From assembly GCF_003434305.1 (NCBI RefSeq), contig NZ_QKKX01000001.1:62001-126000 (forward strand): a DNA stretch of 64,000 nt, given 5' to 3'. Shown here one piece after another: positions 1 through 9,962 of this stretch; positions within the stretch are counted from its first letter, which is position 1; every line of letters begins with the position of its first letter. The notes under the pieces are model-generated. The model was given only the letters and a program-made list of their open reading frames with translations, was not told the DNA's origin and made no database searches. The position numbers were made by a program, and so were the translations under genes. The DNA is from Micromonospora sp. MW-13 (lineage in GTDB: Bacteria; Actinomycetota; Actinomycetes; Mycobacteriales; Micromonosporaceae).

Positions 1-1
1 C

Positions 2-1666
2 CCCGACGCCACGGCCCGGCTCACCGGGACCGGGGAGCGGCCCCCGCCGCCCGTGTGGCGACCCCCGGCCCGGCCGTCCGCGGCCGACCGGTTCCCGGAC
101 CCGGATCCGGCCTCCCCGGCCGCCGGCCCGGACGCCCCGGCGCCGGCCGCCACGCCGGAACCGGCCGGTGAGCCGCCGGCCGGGCCGCCCCCGGGGTACG
201 ACCGGTCGCCGGCCCGCCGCCGACGCCTTCCAGTGGCCGTGCTGGCCGTGGTGCTGCTGCTCGCCCTGGTCGGGGCCGGGCTGGCGGTGGTCCGGCCCGG
301 TCCGGTCGCCGGCTGGCTCGGTGCGGACCGGCCCAACCCGCGGACGACCGCCGAGGCCGCCGAGCCGGAGCCGGTCCCGGTGCTCGCCGGCCCGGACGCC
401 AACGCCCCCGAGCCCACCCCGGACGGGGTACGCGCCGCCCTCGAACCGCTGCTGCGGGCCCCCGAACTGGGCAGCCGGGTCAACGTGTCGGTGGCCGACG
501 TGACGACGGGCCGGTCGCTCTATGCGCGGGGCGGCGACGACGGCACCGTCCCCGCCTCGGTGACCAAGCTGGCCACCGCCGTCACCGTGCTGGAGGCCCG
601 CGGGCCCGACCACCGCATCCCCACCCGGGCGGTGGCCGGCGCGAACCCGGGCGAGGTGGTCCTCGTCGGCGGCGGCGACCCGACCCTCGCGGTCGACGGC
701 GACGGGTTCTATCCCGACGCGGCCCGCCTCGACGACCTGGCCAGGCAGGTCAAGCAGGCGCTCGGCGGCACCGCGCCGACCCGGGTCACCGTCGACTCCT
801 CGCTGTTCCCGGGCCCGGTGTACGGCCCCGGCTGGGACCCGGACATCCCCACCGGTGGGTTCGGCGCGGCGATCAGCGCGCTGATGACCGACGGCGCGCG
901 CCGGGACCCGCGGACCGCGAAGAAGAACTTCGACGCCAGCCACGGCTGGGCGGAGCGGGCCGCACAGCCGGACCTGGCGGCCGGCCGCGCCTTCGCCGGG
1001 CTGCTCGGGCTCACCGGGGCCGCCGCCGAGGTGAAGCGGGGTACCGCCCCGGCCGCCGGCGCGGCCCCGTCCGCCGCGGCTCCCGCGCCCGGCGCCGAAC
1101 TGGGCAAGGTCGAGTCGCTACCGATGATCCGACTGGTCGACCTGATGATCACCGACAGCGACAACGTGATCGCCGAGGCGATGGCCCGGCAGGTCGCGCT
1201 GGCCCGCGACCAGCCGGCGTCCTTCGTAGGCGGGGCGGCGGCGATGGACATCGTGATCGGCGAGTTGGGCCTGTCGGCCGACGAGATCACCCTCTCCGAC
1301 GGCAGCGGGCTGTCCCGGAGCAACCGGATCAGCCCGTCGCTGCTGACCGACCTCATCGCGCTCGCCGGCAACGGCACCCACCCGGAGTTGGCCGCCATCT
1401 TCGGCGGCCTGCCGGTCGCCGCCTGGTCGGGCACCCTCGGCGGGCGGTACCAGGTGCCGGCCACGGCGGCCGGGGCCGGCGTGGTCCGGGCCAAGACCGG
1501 CACGCTGACCCGGGTGCACGCCATCGCCGGGCTGGTCACCACCGCCGACGGCCGGCTGCTCACGTTCGCCGTGCTCACCGACCAGGTGCCGCCCGACTCG
1601 CTCGACGACACCCGGCGGGCCCTCGACCGGATCACCTCCGCGCTGGCCCGCTGCGGCTGCCGCTGA
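2..1666 (+). CDS. dacB: D-alanyl-D-alanine carboxypeptidase/endopeptidase, PBP4 type (5' end outside window)
   Basis: Peptidase S13 family penicillin-binding protein that trims or cleaves peptidoglycan cross-links outside the membrane. The reading frame is open to the left edge, so the true start lies upstream; a GTG at 53 is only the first in-window candidate. Counting from 53, the protein has a Pro/Ala-rich cytoplasmic stretch, one membrane segment near residues 59-80, and the full active-site set: SVTK (Ser169, Lys172), SDN (Ser369) and KTG (Lys481). An Ala/Pro-rich insert lies around residue 335. The complete motif set argues for an active enzyme. It is followed by a metalloprotease gene and tilS on the same strand, a neighbourhood common in actinobacteria. 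Confidence 0.9.
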   Translation, partial: PDATARLTGTGERPPPPVWRPPARPSAADRFPDPDPASPAAGPDAPAPAATPEPAGEPPAGPPPGYDRSPARRRRLPVAVLAVVLLLALVGAGLAVVRPGPVAGWLGADRPNPRTTAEAAEPEPVPVLAGPDANAPEPTPDGVRAALEPLLRAPELGSRVNVSVADVTTGRSLYARGGDDGTVPASVTKLATAVTVLEARGPDHRIPTRAVAGANPGEVVLVGGGDPTLAVDGDGFYPDAARLDDLARQVKQALGGTAPTRVTVDSSLFPGPVYGPGWDPDIPTGGFGAAISALMTDGARRDPRTAKKNFDASHGWAERAAQPDLAAGRAFAGLLGLTGAAAEVKRGTAPAAGAAPSAAAPAPGAELGKVESLPMIRLVDLMITDSDNVIAEAMARQVALARDQPASFVGGAAAMDIVIGELGLSADEITLSDGSGLSRSNRISPSLLTDLIALAGNGTHPELAAIFGGLPVAAWSGTLGGRYQVPATAAGAGVVRAKTGTLTRVHAIAGLVTTADGRLLTFAVLTDQVPPDSLDDTRRALDRITSALARCGCR

Positions 1667-1735
1667 GCCGGCCGGGACCCCTTTTGCGGGGTCATGTCCT
1701 GTCCTCGGCGAAAGGTGGGGGTGTTCCGGCGCGGG

Positions 1736-1741
1736 TACGGT
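1736..1741 (+). promoter_or_regulatory. -10 box TACGGT of a probable leaderless promoter
   Basis: TACGGT ends 6 nt before the ATG at 1748, and no Shine-Dalgarno sequence lies between. This spacing fits transcription starting at or next to the start codon. It supports 1748 over the upstream candidate at 1694. Confidence 0.5.
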
Positions 1742-1747
1742 GGGTGC

Positions 1748-2815
1748 ATGGCGCAGTTCGTGGACTGGGATCTGGCCGCCGCGACCGCGGGGGCGTTGAG
1801 CAAGTCGGGGCCCCGGGTGTCGTACGCCGAGGCCACCGAGGTGGTCTCCGACCTGCGGCGGCTGACCGACGAGGCGGCCGGGCACGTGGCCGACTACACC
1901 GGGCTCCGTTCGCAGGTGGCGCACCCGCCGGTACGGGTGGTGGACCGGCGGGACTGGGCGGCGACCAACATCGCCGGTCTCCGCGAGGTGATCACCCCGC
2001 TGGTCGGCCGGCTCGCCGGCGACAAGCAACCCGGCCCGCTCACCGAGGCGATCGGCTCCCGGGTCACCGGGGTCCAGGCCGGCACCGTGCTGGCGTACCT
2101 GTCGGGCCGGGTCCTGGGCCAGTACGAGGTCTTCTCCGCCGAGCCCGGCCAGTTGCTGCTGGTCGCGCCGAACATCGTCGAGGTGGAGCGGAAGCTGGAG
2201 GCCGACCCGCGTGACTTCCGGCTCTGGGTGTGCCTGCACGAGGTGACCCACCGCACCCAGTTCACGTCGGTGCCCTGGATGCGGGCCTACTTCCTCGGCG
2301 AGGTGCAGGCCTTCGTGGACGCCTCGCAGGGCGGCGAGCACCTCGTCGAGCGGCTGCGCCGGGGGGTGGCCACCCTATCCGACGCGGTCAGGGACCCGGA
2401 GAGCCGGGCCAGCGTGCTGGACATCGTGCAGACTCCCGCCCAGCGGGCCGTGCTCGACCGGCTCACCGCGCTGATGACCCTGCTGGAGGGGCACGCCGAG
2501 TTCGTGATGGACGGCGTCGGCCCGCAGGTCATCCCCAGCGTCGAGCGGATCCGGGCCGGGTTCAACCGGCGCCGGGAGACGGGCAACCCGCTGGAGAAGG
2601 CGATCCGCCGGCTGCTGGGCGTCGACGTCAAGATGCGCCAGTACGCCGAGGGCCGCAAGTTCGTCCACGGCGTCGTCGAGCGGGTCGGCATGGAGGGCTT
2701 CAACAAGATCTTCGGCTCCCCGTTGACCCTGCCCCGGCTGGAGGAACTGGGCGACCCGGACGCCTGGGTCGCCCGGGTGCACGGGCCGACCGGCGCCACC
2801 CCGACCGTCGGCTGA
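1748..2815 (+). CDS. Zinc-dependent metalloprotease, DUF2342 family
   Basis: A 355-residue protein of the actinobacterial family often labelled coenzyme-F420-biosynthesis-associated or zinc-dependent metalloprotease. The signature HEVTH (His164, Glu165, His168) is a zinc-binding HExxH motif. There is no signal peptide or membrane segment, so it should be cytoplasmic. The substrate is not known. The ATG at 1748 is preferred over an in-frame start at 1694 because a TACGGT -10 box lies just before it. It sits 11 bp before tilS on the same strand, so co-transcription is likely. Family membership is clear; function is inferred only from the motif. Confidence 0.85.
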   Translation: MAQFVDWDLAAATAGALSKSGPRVSYAEATEVVSDLRRLTDEAAGHVADYTGLRSQVAHPPVRVVDRRDWAATNIAGLREVITPLVGRLAGDKQPGPLTEAIGSRVTGVQAGTVLAYLSGRVLGQYEVFSAEPGQLLLVAPNIVEVERKLEADPRDFRLWVCLHEVTHRTQFTSVPWMRAYFLGEVQAFVDASQGGEHLVERLRRGVATLSDAVRDPESRASVLDIVQTPAQRAVLDRLTALMTLLEGHAEFVMDGVGPQVIPSVERIRAGFNRRRETGNPLEKAIRRLLGVDVKMRQYAEGRKFVHGVVERVGMEGFNKIFGSPLTLPRLEELGDPDAWVARVHGPTGATPTVG

Positions 2816-2825
2816 CCGTACGCCG

Positions 2826-3827
2826 ATGGCCGCGCTCGCCCCGCCGGTCGCCGCGATCCGGCTCGCCGTCCGCCGCGCGCTGACCGGGCTGGCCGGGGAC
2901 GGGCCGGTGCTGGTCGCCTGCTCGGGCGGGGCCGACTCGCTCGCCCTGGCCGCCGCCACGGCGTTCGTCGCGCCCCGGCTCGGCCGGCGGGCCGGGCTCG
3001 TCACCGTCGACCACGCCCTCCAGGCCGGCTCCGACCGGCGGGCCGCCGCCGTGGCGGCCTGGGCCGGCGGGGCCGGGCTCGCGCCGGCCGAGGCGGTACG
3101 CGTCGACGTCGCCGGCCGCCCCGGCGGGCCGGAGGCCGCCGCCCGCCAGGCGCGCTACGAGGCGCTGGCCGAGGCGGCCCGGCGGCACGGGGCGGCGGCG
3201 CTGCTCACCGGGCACACCCGCGACGACCAGGCGGAGACGGTACTGCTCGCGCTGGCCCGGGGCGCCGGCCCCCGTGGGCTGGCCGGGATGCCGCCCCGGC
3301 GGGACCTGTCCGGGGTGCCGCTGCTGCGCCCCCTGCTCGACGTGACCCGGGAGCAGACCCGCAAGGCGTGCGCCGCGCTCGGGCTGACCCCGTGGGAGGA
3401 CCCGCACAACACCGATCCCTCGTACGCCCGGGCCCGGGTCCGGGCCGACGTGCTGCCCGCGCTGGTCCGGGCGCTCGGCCCCGCCGTGCTGGACAACCTC
3501 GCCCGGACGGCCCGCCTGGTGGCCGCCGACACCGCCGCCCTCGACGAGCTGGCCGCCGCCGCCCTGACCGGCGCGGCGGGGGTGCGGGACCCCGCCGGCG
3601 GGCTGGCGGTGCCGGCGCTGGCGGGGCTCGCCCCGGCGGTCCGGACCCGGGTGCTGCACGCCTGGGCGCGGGAGCTGGGCGCGGCGCCCGCCGCGCTGTC
3701 CCATCGGCACGTCGCCGCGCTGGACGCGCTGGTCACCGACTGGCGGGGACAGGGCGCGACCCACCTGCCCGGCGGCATCCGGGTGGTCCGCCGCGCCGGC
3801 CGGCTCACCGCCGCCCCGACCGGCTGA
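2826..3827 (+). CDS. tilS: tRNA(Ile)-lysidine synthase TilS
   Basis: TilS joins lysine to C34 of the CAU-anticodon tRNA-Ile in an ATP-dependent reaction, so that the tRNA reads AUA. The N-type ATP-pyrophosphatase P-loop SGGADS is at residues 33-38, and the family sequence GHTRDDQAET follows around residue 130. At 333 residues it has the short C-terminal region usual for actinobacterial TilS. It begins 11 bp after the metalloprotease stop. In relatives tilS is normally followed directly by hpt and ftsH; here a divergent regulator and a small ORF intervene. Confidence 0.92.
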   Translation: MAALAPPVAAIRLAVRRALTGLAGDGPVLVACSGGADSLALAAATAFVAPRLGRRAGLVTVDHALQAGSDRRAAAVAAWAGGAGLAPAEAVRVDVAGRPGGPEAAARQARYEALAEAARRHGAAALLTGHTRDDQAETVLLALARGAGPRGLAGMPPRRDLSGVPLLRPLLDVTREQTRKACAALGLTPWEDPHNTDPSYARARVRADVLPALVRALGPAVLDNLARTARLVAADTAALDELAAAALTGAAGVRDPAGGLAVPALAGLAPAVRTRVLHAWARELGAAPAALSHRHVAALDALVTDWRGQGATHLPGGIRVVRRAGRLTAAPTG

Positions 3828-4059
3828 CCGGCTCGCCTGGCGGGCTCGCCGGGCTCTCCCGTCGGGGGCCGGGCACCGTCGGCATCGGCCCGTCGCCGGC
3901 GCGCATGATCGACTCCAGGTCAGTGACAAGACGGTCTCGGCAACGGCGGGACGGGCCAGGTCACCGACATCGAGTGGATCGTGCTGGTGCTGGTGCTGGC
4001 CGACGGCGTGATCCGGCACCTCTTGGCCACCGCGTCCTCCGGGCCGCCGGCGACGGGGA

Positions 4060-5022
4060 TCAGCCGGTCGTGGCGCGGTCGCGGAAGGTGGCCCGGTAGG
4101 CGTGCGGGGTGGTGCCCAGCCGGCGGGTGAAGTGGTGGCGCAGGGCCGCCGCGTCGCCGAAGCCGGCCCGGCCAGCCACGCCCTCCACGCTCAGGCCGGT
4201 CTCCTCCAGCAGCCGCCGGGCCAGCAACACCCGCTGGTTGGTCAGCCAGTCGTGCGGCGTGGTGCCGGTCTCGGCGCGGAACCGGCGGGCGAAGGTGCGC
4301 GGCGTCATCCCGGCCCGGGCGGCCAGGCCGTCGATGGTGACGGGGCGGTCCAGGTGACCCATCAGCCACGCCAGCACCGGTTCCAGGGTGGGTGCCTCGG
4401 GGGCCTTCGGGATGGGGGCCTCGATGTACTGGGACTGGCCGCCGTCGCGGTGCGGCGGGACGACCATCCGACGGGCCAGCCGGGTGGCGATGGCCGAGCC
4501 GTGCTCCTGGCGTACCAGGTGGAGGCAGGCGTCGATGCCGGCGGCCGTACCGGCACTGGTCAGCAGGTTGCCGTCGGCCACGTAGAGCGAGTTGCACCGG
4601 ACCCGGGCCCGGGGGTTGCGGCGCTGCAACTCGTCGACGTACCGCCAGTGGGTGGTGCACTCCCGGTCGTCGAGCAGCCCGGCCGCACCGAGCAGGAACG
4701 CCCCGGAGCAGACGCTCAGCACGTACGCGCCGCGGGCGTCGGCCCGGCGCAGTGCCGCCAGCACCGCCGGCGGCACGTCCGCGCCACCGCTGTGCGCGGG
4801 CACCGCGACCAGATCGGCCTCCTCGACGGGGGCGAGGTCGGCGTGCGGGATCAGGTGGAAGCCGGAGGCGGTACGCACCGGCGCGCCGTCCGCCGAACTG
4901 ACGGTGAACCGGTAGCCGGGGAAACCGTCGGCGGTCCGGTCGGTGCCGAACACCTCGGCGAGCACCCCCAGCTCGAACGCGGCAACCTGGTCCAGGGCGA
5001 CGACGGCGACGGAGCGGAGCAT
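4060..5022 (-). CDS. GlxA-type transcriptional regulator (DJ-1/PfpI-like domain plus AraC HTH)
   Basis: A 320-residue regulator. Residues 1 to about 170 form a DJ-1/PfpI (class I amidotransferase-like) domain with the conserved stretch SVCSGAFLLGAAGLL around the nucleophile elbow. The C-terminal 100 residues carry two AraC/XylS helix-turn-helix motifs (e.g. GMTPRTFARRFRAETGTTP). Family members often respond to amines or small metabolites, but the ligand here cannot be told. It is transcribed away from a tiny membrane-protein gene starting 150 bp upstream. A TACCCT box 6 nt before the ATG suggests a leaderless transcript. Confidence 0.85.
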   Translation of the reverse strand: MLRSVAVVALDQVAAFELGVLAEVFGTDRTADGFPGYRFTVSSADGAPVRTASGFHLIPHADLAPVEEADLVAVPAHSGGADVPPAVLAALRRADARGAYVLSVCSGAFLLGAAGLLDDRECTTHWRYVDELQRRNPRARVRCNSLYVADGNLLTSAGTAAGIDACLHLVRQEHGSAIATRLARRMVVPPHRDGGQSQYIEAPIPKAPEAPTLEPVLAWLMGHLDRPVTIDGLAARAGMTPRTFARRFRAETGTTPHDWLTNQRVLLARRLLEETGLSVEGVAGRAGFGDAAALRHHFTRRLGTTPHAYRATFRDRATTG

Positions 5023-5028
5023 GTGACG

Positions 5029-5034
5029 AGGGTA
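5029..5034 (-). promoter_or_regulatory. -10 box TACCCT upstream of the GlxA-type regulator
   Basis: On the minus strand TACCCT is separated from the ATG at 5022 by 6 nt with no ribosome-binding site between, the arrangement of a leaderless promoter. Confidence 0.5.
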
Positions 5035-5172
5035 ACCGCACGGGTGGCAGGAAATCGAGGCTCAGTGGCATTCCTGCCACTGTCCGGCCCGGGGAGGACC
5101 GCGCAGACTGGTTCCAGTCCGGTGCGCACCGGCGGCGAGAACATCCGAAACCCCGCGAAAGCGAGCGCCGCC

Positions 5173-5310
5173 ATGGGATTCCTGCTGCTTCTGCTCTTCC
5201 TGCTCCTCCTCGTCGCCGCCTCGGTCTCCGGCCTCGCCGCCGACACCCGGGACTCGGCCGACTGGAAGCCCACCGACGAGGGCCGCCGGTGGCGATCCAG
5301 TATCTACTGA
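5173..5310 (+). CDS. Small single-pass membrane protein, 45 residues
   Basis: ATG at 5173, stop at 5308-5310. The predicted peptide begins with about 20 hydrophobic residues, nearly all Leu and Val (MGFLLLLLFLLLLVAASVSG), followed by a short polar tail containing ADTRDSADWKPTDEGRRW. That is a plausible membrane anchor with a charged exposed end. It is divergent from the GlxA-type regulator and upstream of hpt. I recall similar short proteins with an ADSRD-W-P tail in other actinobacteria, but that is memory and not a search. No strong ribosome-binding site is seen. Function unknown. Confidence 0.55.
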   Translation: MGFLLLLLFLLLLVAASVSGLAADTRDSADWKPTDEGRRWRSSIY

Positions 5311-5410
5311 CCCGGTTCGCGCCGGATGTGGAGAAAATCCCGGGCGGGACCGCGCCGAAAGGGGCGGCCCCGCCGACGGAGGGCATCCGGCGTACGGCAG
5401 GCTAGGAGTC

Positions 5411-5983
5411 ATGGCTGACGGCTCCTGGTACGACGCCGACATCGACCACGTGATCATTTCCGAGGCGCAGATCCGCGAGAAGACGGCGGAGCTGGCCAAG
5501 CAGGTCTCGGCTGACTACGCCGGCGTCGATGGGCTCCTACTCGTCTGCGTGCTCAAGGGCGCGGTCATGTTCATGGCCGACTTCGCCCGCGCGCTGGGCC
5601 GGCAGGGTCCGCCCGCCGAACTGGACTTCATGGCCATCTCGTCGTACGGCCAGGGCACCACCTCCTCCGGCGTGGTGCGCATCCTCAAGGACCTGGACCG
5701 CGACATCGCCGGACGGCACGTCGTGGTCGTCGAGGACATCGTCGACTCCGGGCTGACCCTCTCCTGGCTGCTGCGCTACCTGGAGTCGCGCTCGGCGGCC
5801 AGCGTCGAGGTCGTCGCCCTGTTCCGCAAGCCGGACGCGGTCAAGGTCCCGGTGCCGGTGAAGTACGTCGGGTTCGACATCCCGACCGAGTTCGTCGTCG
5901 GCTATGGCCTGGACTTCGGCGAGCGGTACCGCGAGCTGCCCTACGTCGGCGTGCTCAAGCCCGAGGTCTACGCCCGGGCGTGA
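5411..5983 (+). CDS. hpt: Hypoxanthine phosphoribosyltransferase
   Basis: Purine salvage enzyme forming IMP or GMP from hypoxanthine or guanine and PRPP. At 190 residues it has the normal length, with the type I PRTase PRPP-binding motif VVVVEDIVDSGLTL near residues 100-113 and the family ending VVGYGLDFGERYRELPYVGVL. The ATG at 5411 follows the purine-rich stretch AGGAG, which lies only 2 nt from it. The gene precedes ftsH in the same orientation, the usual actinobacterial order. Confidence 0.95.
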   Translation: MADGSWYDADIDHVIISEAQIREKTAELAKQVSADYAGVDGLLLVCVLKGAVMFMADFARALGRQGPPAELDFMAISSYGQGTTSSGVVRILKDLDRDIAGRHVVVVEDIVDSGLTLSWLLRYLESRSAASVEVVALFRKPDAVKVPVPVKYVGFDIPTEFVVGYGLDFGERYRELPYVGVLKPEVYARA

Positions 5984-5992
5984 GCCCGGGCG
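5971..5992 (+). terminator. Hairpin overlapping the hpt stop codon
   Basis: CGCCCGGG (5971-5978) and CCCGGGCG (5985-5992) form a perfect 8-bp stem with a 6-nt loop that includes the TGA stop. No T-run follows, so the terminator role is a guess. Confidence 0.35.
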
Positions 5993-6370
5993 AGGCCCGC
6001 TCGCATCGGCACCTGTCAAGCGGACGTTCAGCGCGCTCTCAGCTGATCGGTCTACGGTAGGGGTCGGTGGTGTGGAGGCTCCTCCACGCCCGGCCCTTCG
6101 ACCCGCGTGACCGGGCGGTCGGATGACCGGGTGCGGAACTCCCGCCACGCCGGCTGAAACCCGGTTCGCCTTACGCGTAACTGCTGGGCTCGCAAGCTCA
6201 CATGTCGCGCGCACGGTGTACCGTCGAGTGACCGTGGCGCGGCAGTTGCGCGCCCCGGGGTCGAGGCCGGCCCGCACGGCGGCTCCGGCCGCCGCCTCGG
6301 CGGCGACAAGCCATCAGACGGTCAGGACGTCGATCAGGAGGATGCGGGCGCCTCGGCGCTCGACGACAGC
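5984..6370 (+). other. hpt-ftsH intergenic region, probable ftsH leader
   Basis: 387 bp without a convincing gene. It contains two TANNNT boxes that could serve as -10 elements (TACGGT at 6053-6058, TACCGT at 6219-6224), neither with a good -35, and a perfect 10-bp palindrome TTACGCGTAA at 6171-6180. The region probably carries the ftsH promoter and a leader. I see no riboswitch I can name. Confidence 0.5.
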
Positions 6371-8382
<2,012 letters not shown>

Positions 8383-8386
<4 letters not shown>

Positions 8387-9084
8387 GCACCGACCCGAAG
8401 ATCGGTCCCGAGGTCCCCACCCAGGGAGCCTCGTCGACCGAGCCCGACACCGACGGGCTGGACTACCTCGCCGCGCGCCTGGTCAACGGCAAGTTGACCG
8501 GGCGCCCGGTCGAGGAGGCCGTCGACCTGGCCCGGATCGAGAAGGCGGTCCGCGAGATCCTGATCGCGGTAGGGGAGGACCCCGACCGCGACGGTCTGGT
8601 CAAGACCCCGGCCCGGGTCGCCCGCGCGTACGCCGAGCTCTTCGCCGGCCTGCGGGTCGACCCGGCGCAAGTGCTCAGCACCACCTTCGAGGCAAACCAC
8701 GAGGAGTTGGTGCTCGTCCGGGACATCGACATGATGAGCCTGTGCGAGCATCACCTGCTCCCGTTCCGCGGCAGCGCCCACATCGGCTACATCCCCGGGC
8801 CGGACGGCCGGATCACCGGGCTGTCCAAGCTGGCCCGGCTGGTCGAGGTCTTCGCCCGCCGGCCCCAGGTGCAGGAGCGGCTCACCTCGCAGATCGCCGA
8901 CCTGCTGATGAGCAGGCTGGCCCCGCGCGGCGTCGTGGTGGTGCTCGAATGCGAGCACATGTGCATGGCGATGCGCGGCATCCAGAAGTCCGGGGCGAAG
9001 ACGATCACCTCGGCGGTGCGTGGCACGCTCCAGCACGACGCGAAGTCCCGGGCCGAGGCGATGGCGCTGATCATCCCCCGCTGA
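8383..9084 (+). CDS. folE: GTP cyclohydrolase I
   Basis: First enzyme of tetrahydrofolate synthesis, converting GTP to dihydroneopterin triphosphate. Conserved segments include [20 protein letters not shown], the zinc-ligand region [10 protein letters not shown] and the second cysteine in EHMCMAMRG. The start is ambiguous: no ATG or GTG exists in this frame near the expected N-terminus. The best candidates are a CTG at 8383, overlapping the ftsH stop as CTGA and followed by STDPKIGPE, or a TTG at 8494 giving about 197 residues. I report 8383 because a 4-bp overlap with ftsH is typical of coupled genes and the downstream sequence reads like an N-terminus. The pathway continues with folP at 22.5 kb, separated by a 13-kb block. 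Confidence 0.9.
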
Positions 9085-9104
9085 CCGCGGGATTCCCAGG
9101 CGGA

Positions 9105-9139
9105 CGACGCCGGGTCGGGCCGCACCCGACCCGGCGTCG
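9105..9139. terminator. Bidirectional hairpin between folE and the convergent gene
   Basis: A perfect 15-bp inverted repeat (9105-9119 with 9125-9139, 5-nt loop) sits 20 bp after folE and between convergent genes. It is GC-rich with no T-run. Just beyond it, 9184-9211 holds three tandem copies of a 9-bp unit, GGGGTGCCG. Confidence 0.65.
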
Positions 9140-9215
9140 CCGTCTCCGCCGAGGCTTCCGGGAGTGCCGATCCGTCGATCCGCCGGGGTGCCGGGGTGCC
9201 GGGGTGCCGGACGGA

Positions 9216-9962
9216 TCAGCCGGCCAGCATCGCCAGCACGAGCCCCGCCGTGGTCGACACCGCCGGGACGAGGCAGACCAGGGCGCCCCACCGGGGGGTC
9301 CGGTCCAACCGGCCACCGGTCGCCGGATCCGGTGCCGCCCCGCCGAACAGCCGGCCGACAGCGAGCCAGCCGGCGACGAAGGCCGCCGCCGGCATCGGCA
9401 CCCCGCAGACCAGCGCGACCAGGCTCGCCGGGCCGGTGCCGGCGGCCAGGAAGAGCACCACCTGGAGCAGCGGTACGACCAGCGCCAACGGCCCGTACAC
9501 CAGCAGGTTGCGGACCCGCGGCGGCCAGGCCGCCGGGCGGAGCGGGCCGCGCGCGGCCAGCACGCCGTCCGCCGCGTCCGCCCAGCCCCGGGCCGCCCGC
9601 AGCGCCGTCAGCACCGCCGACGGCCCACCCGCCATGCCCCGGGCCGCCTCCGTCAGCTCGGGCGGCGACGGCATCAGCACCATCGGGGGTACGCCCAGTT
9701 CCCGTAGCCGGGATCGCTGCGGTGCGAGCCGCTCGCGTACCGTGGTCAGTTCCTCCCGGGCGGCCCGGACCGCGCGGGCCTGCTCCGTCGCGGCGGTCGC
9801 CGCGCCCCGGCGCACCCCGTCGAGCTGCCGGGCCGCGGCGACGTACTCCGTCCAGGCGGTCGTGGCGTCGGCGGGCCGGGGCGGCGCGGGATCGGCACCG
9901 GACCGCTGCCTGACCGGTGCGGCAATTGCCGCACCGGCGATGCTGGTCGGCTCCAGGCTCAT
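9216..9962 (-). CDS. Coiled-coil membrane protein paired with the FtsK-like protein
   Basis: A 248-residue protein I do not recognise. Residues about 40-100 are predicted helical and rich in Ala, Glu and Arg (QARAVRAAREELTTVRERL), consistent with a coiled coil. Three or four hydrophobic segments follow in the C-terminal half (LLVYGPLALVVPLLQVVLF, SLVALVCGVPMPAAAFVAGW, ALVCLVPAVSTTAGLVLAML). The ATG at 9962 overlaps the stop of the upstream FtsK-like gene as ATGA, so the two are translationally coupled and probably work together at the membrane. Confidence 0.7.
   Translation of the reverse strand: MSLEPTSIAGAAIAAPVRQRSGADPAPPRPADATTAWTEYVAAARQLDGVRRGAATAATEQARAVRAAREELTTVRERLAPQRSRLRELGVPPMVLMPSPPELTEAARGMAGGPSAVLTALRAARGWADAADGVLAARGPLRPAAWPPRVRNLLVYGPLALVVPLLQVVLFLAAGTGPASLVALVCGVPMPAAAFVAGWLAVGRLFGGAAPDPATGGRLDRTPRWGALVCLVPAVSTTAGLVLAMLAG

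Noticed and set aside
2700..4019. 439-codon minus-strand frame over tilS
   Set aside because: Overlaps tilS, whose PP-loop and family sequence are clear; product is Gly/Arg/Pro-rich without domains.
3828..4059. Possible small hydrophobic ORF (LVLVLADGVIRHLLA) between tilS and the GlxA regulator
   Set aside because: No start codon with a ribosome-binding site or -10 box, and the frame runs through the end of the regulator gene.
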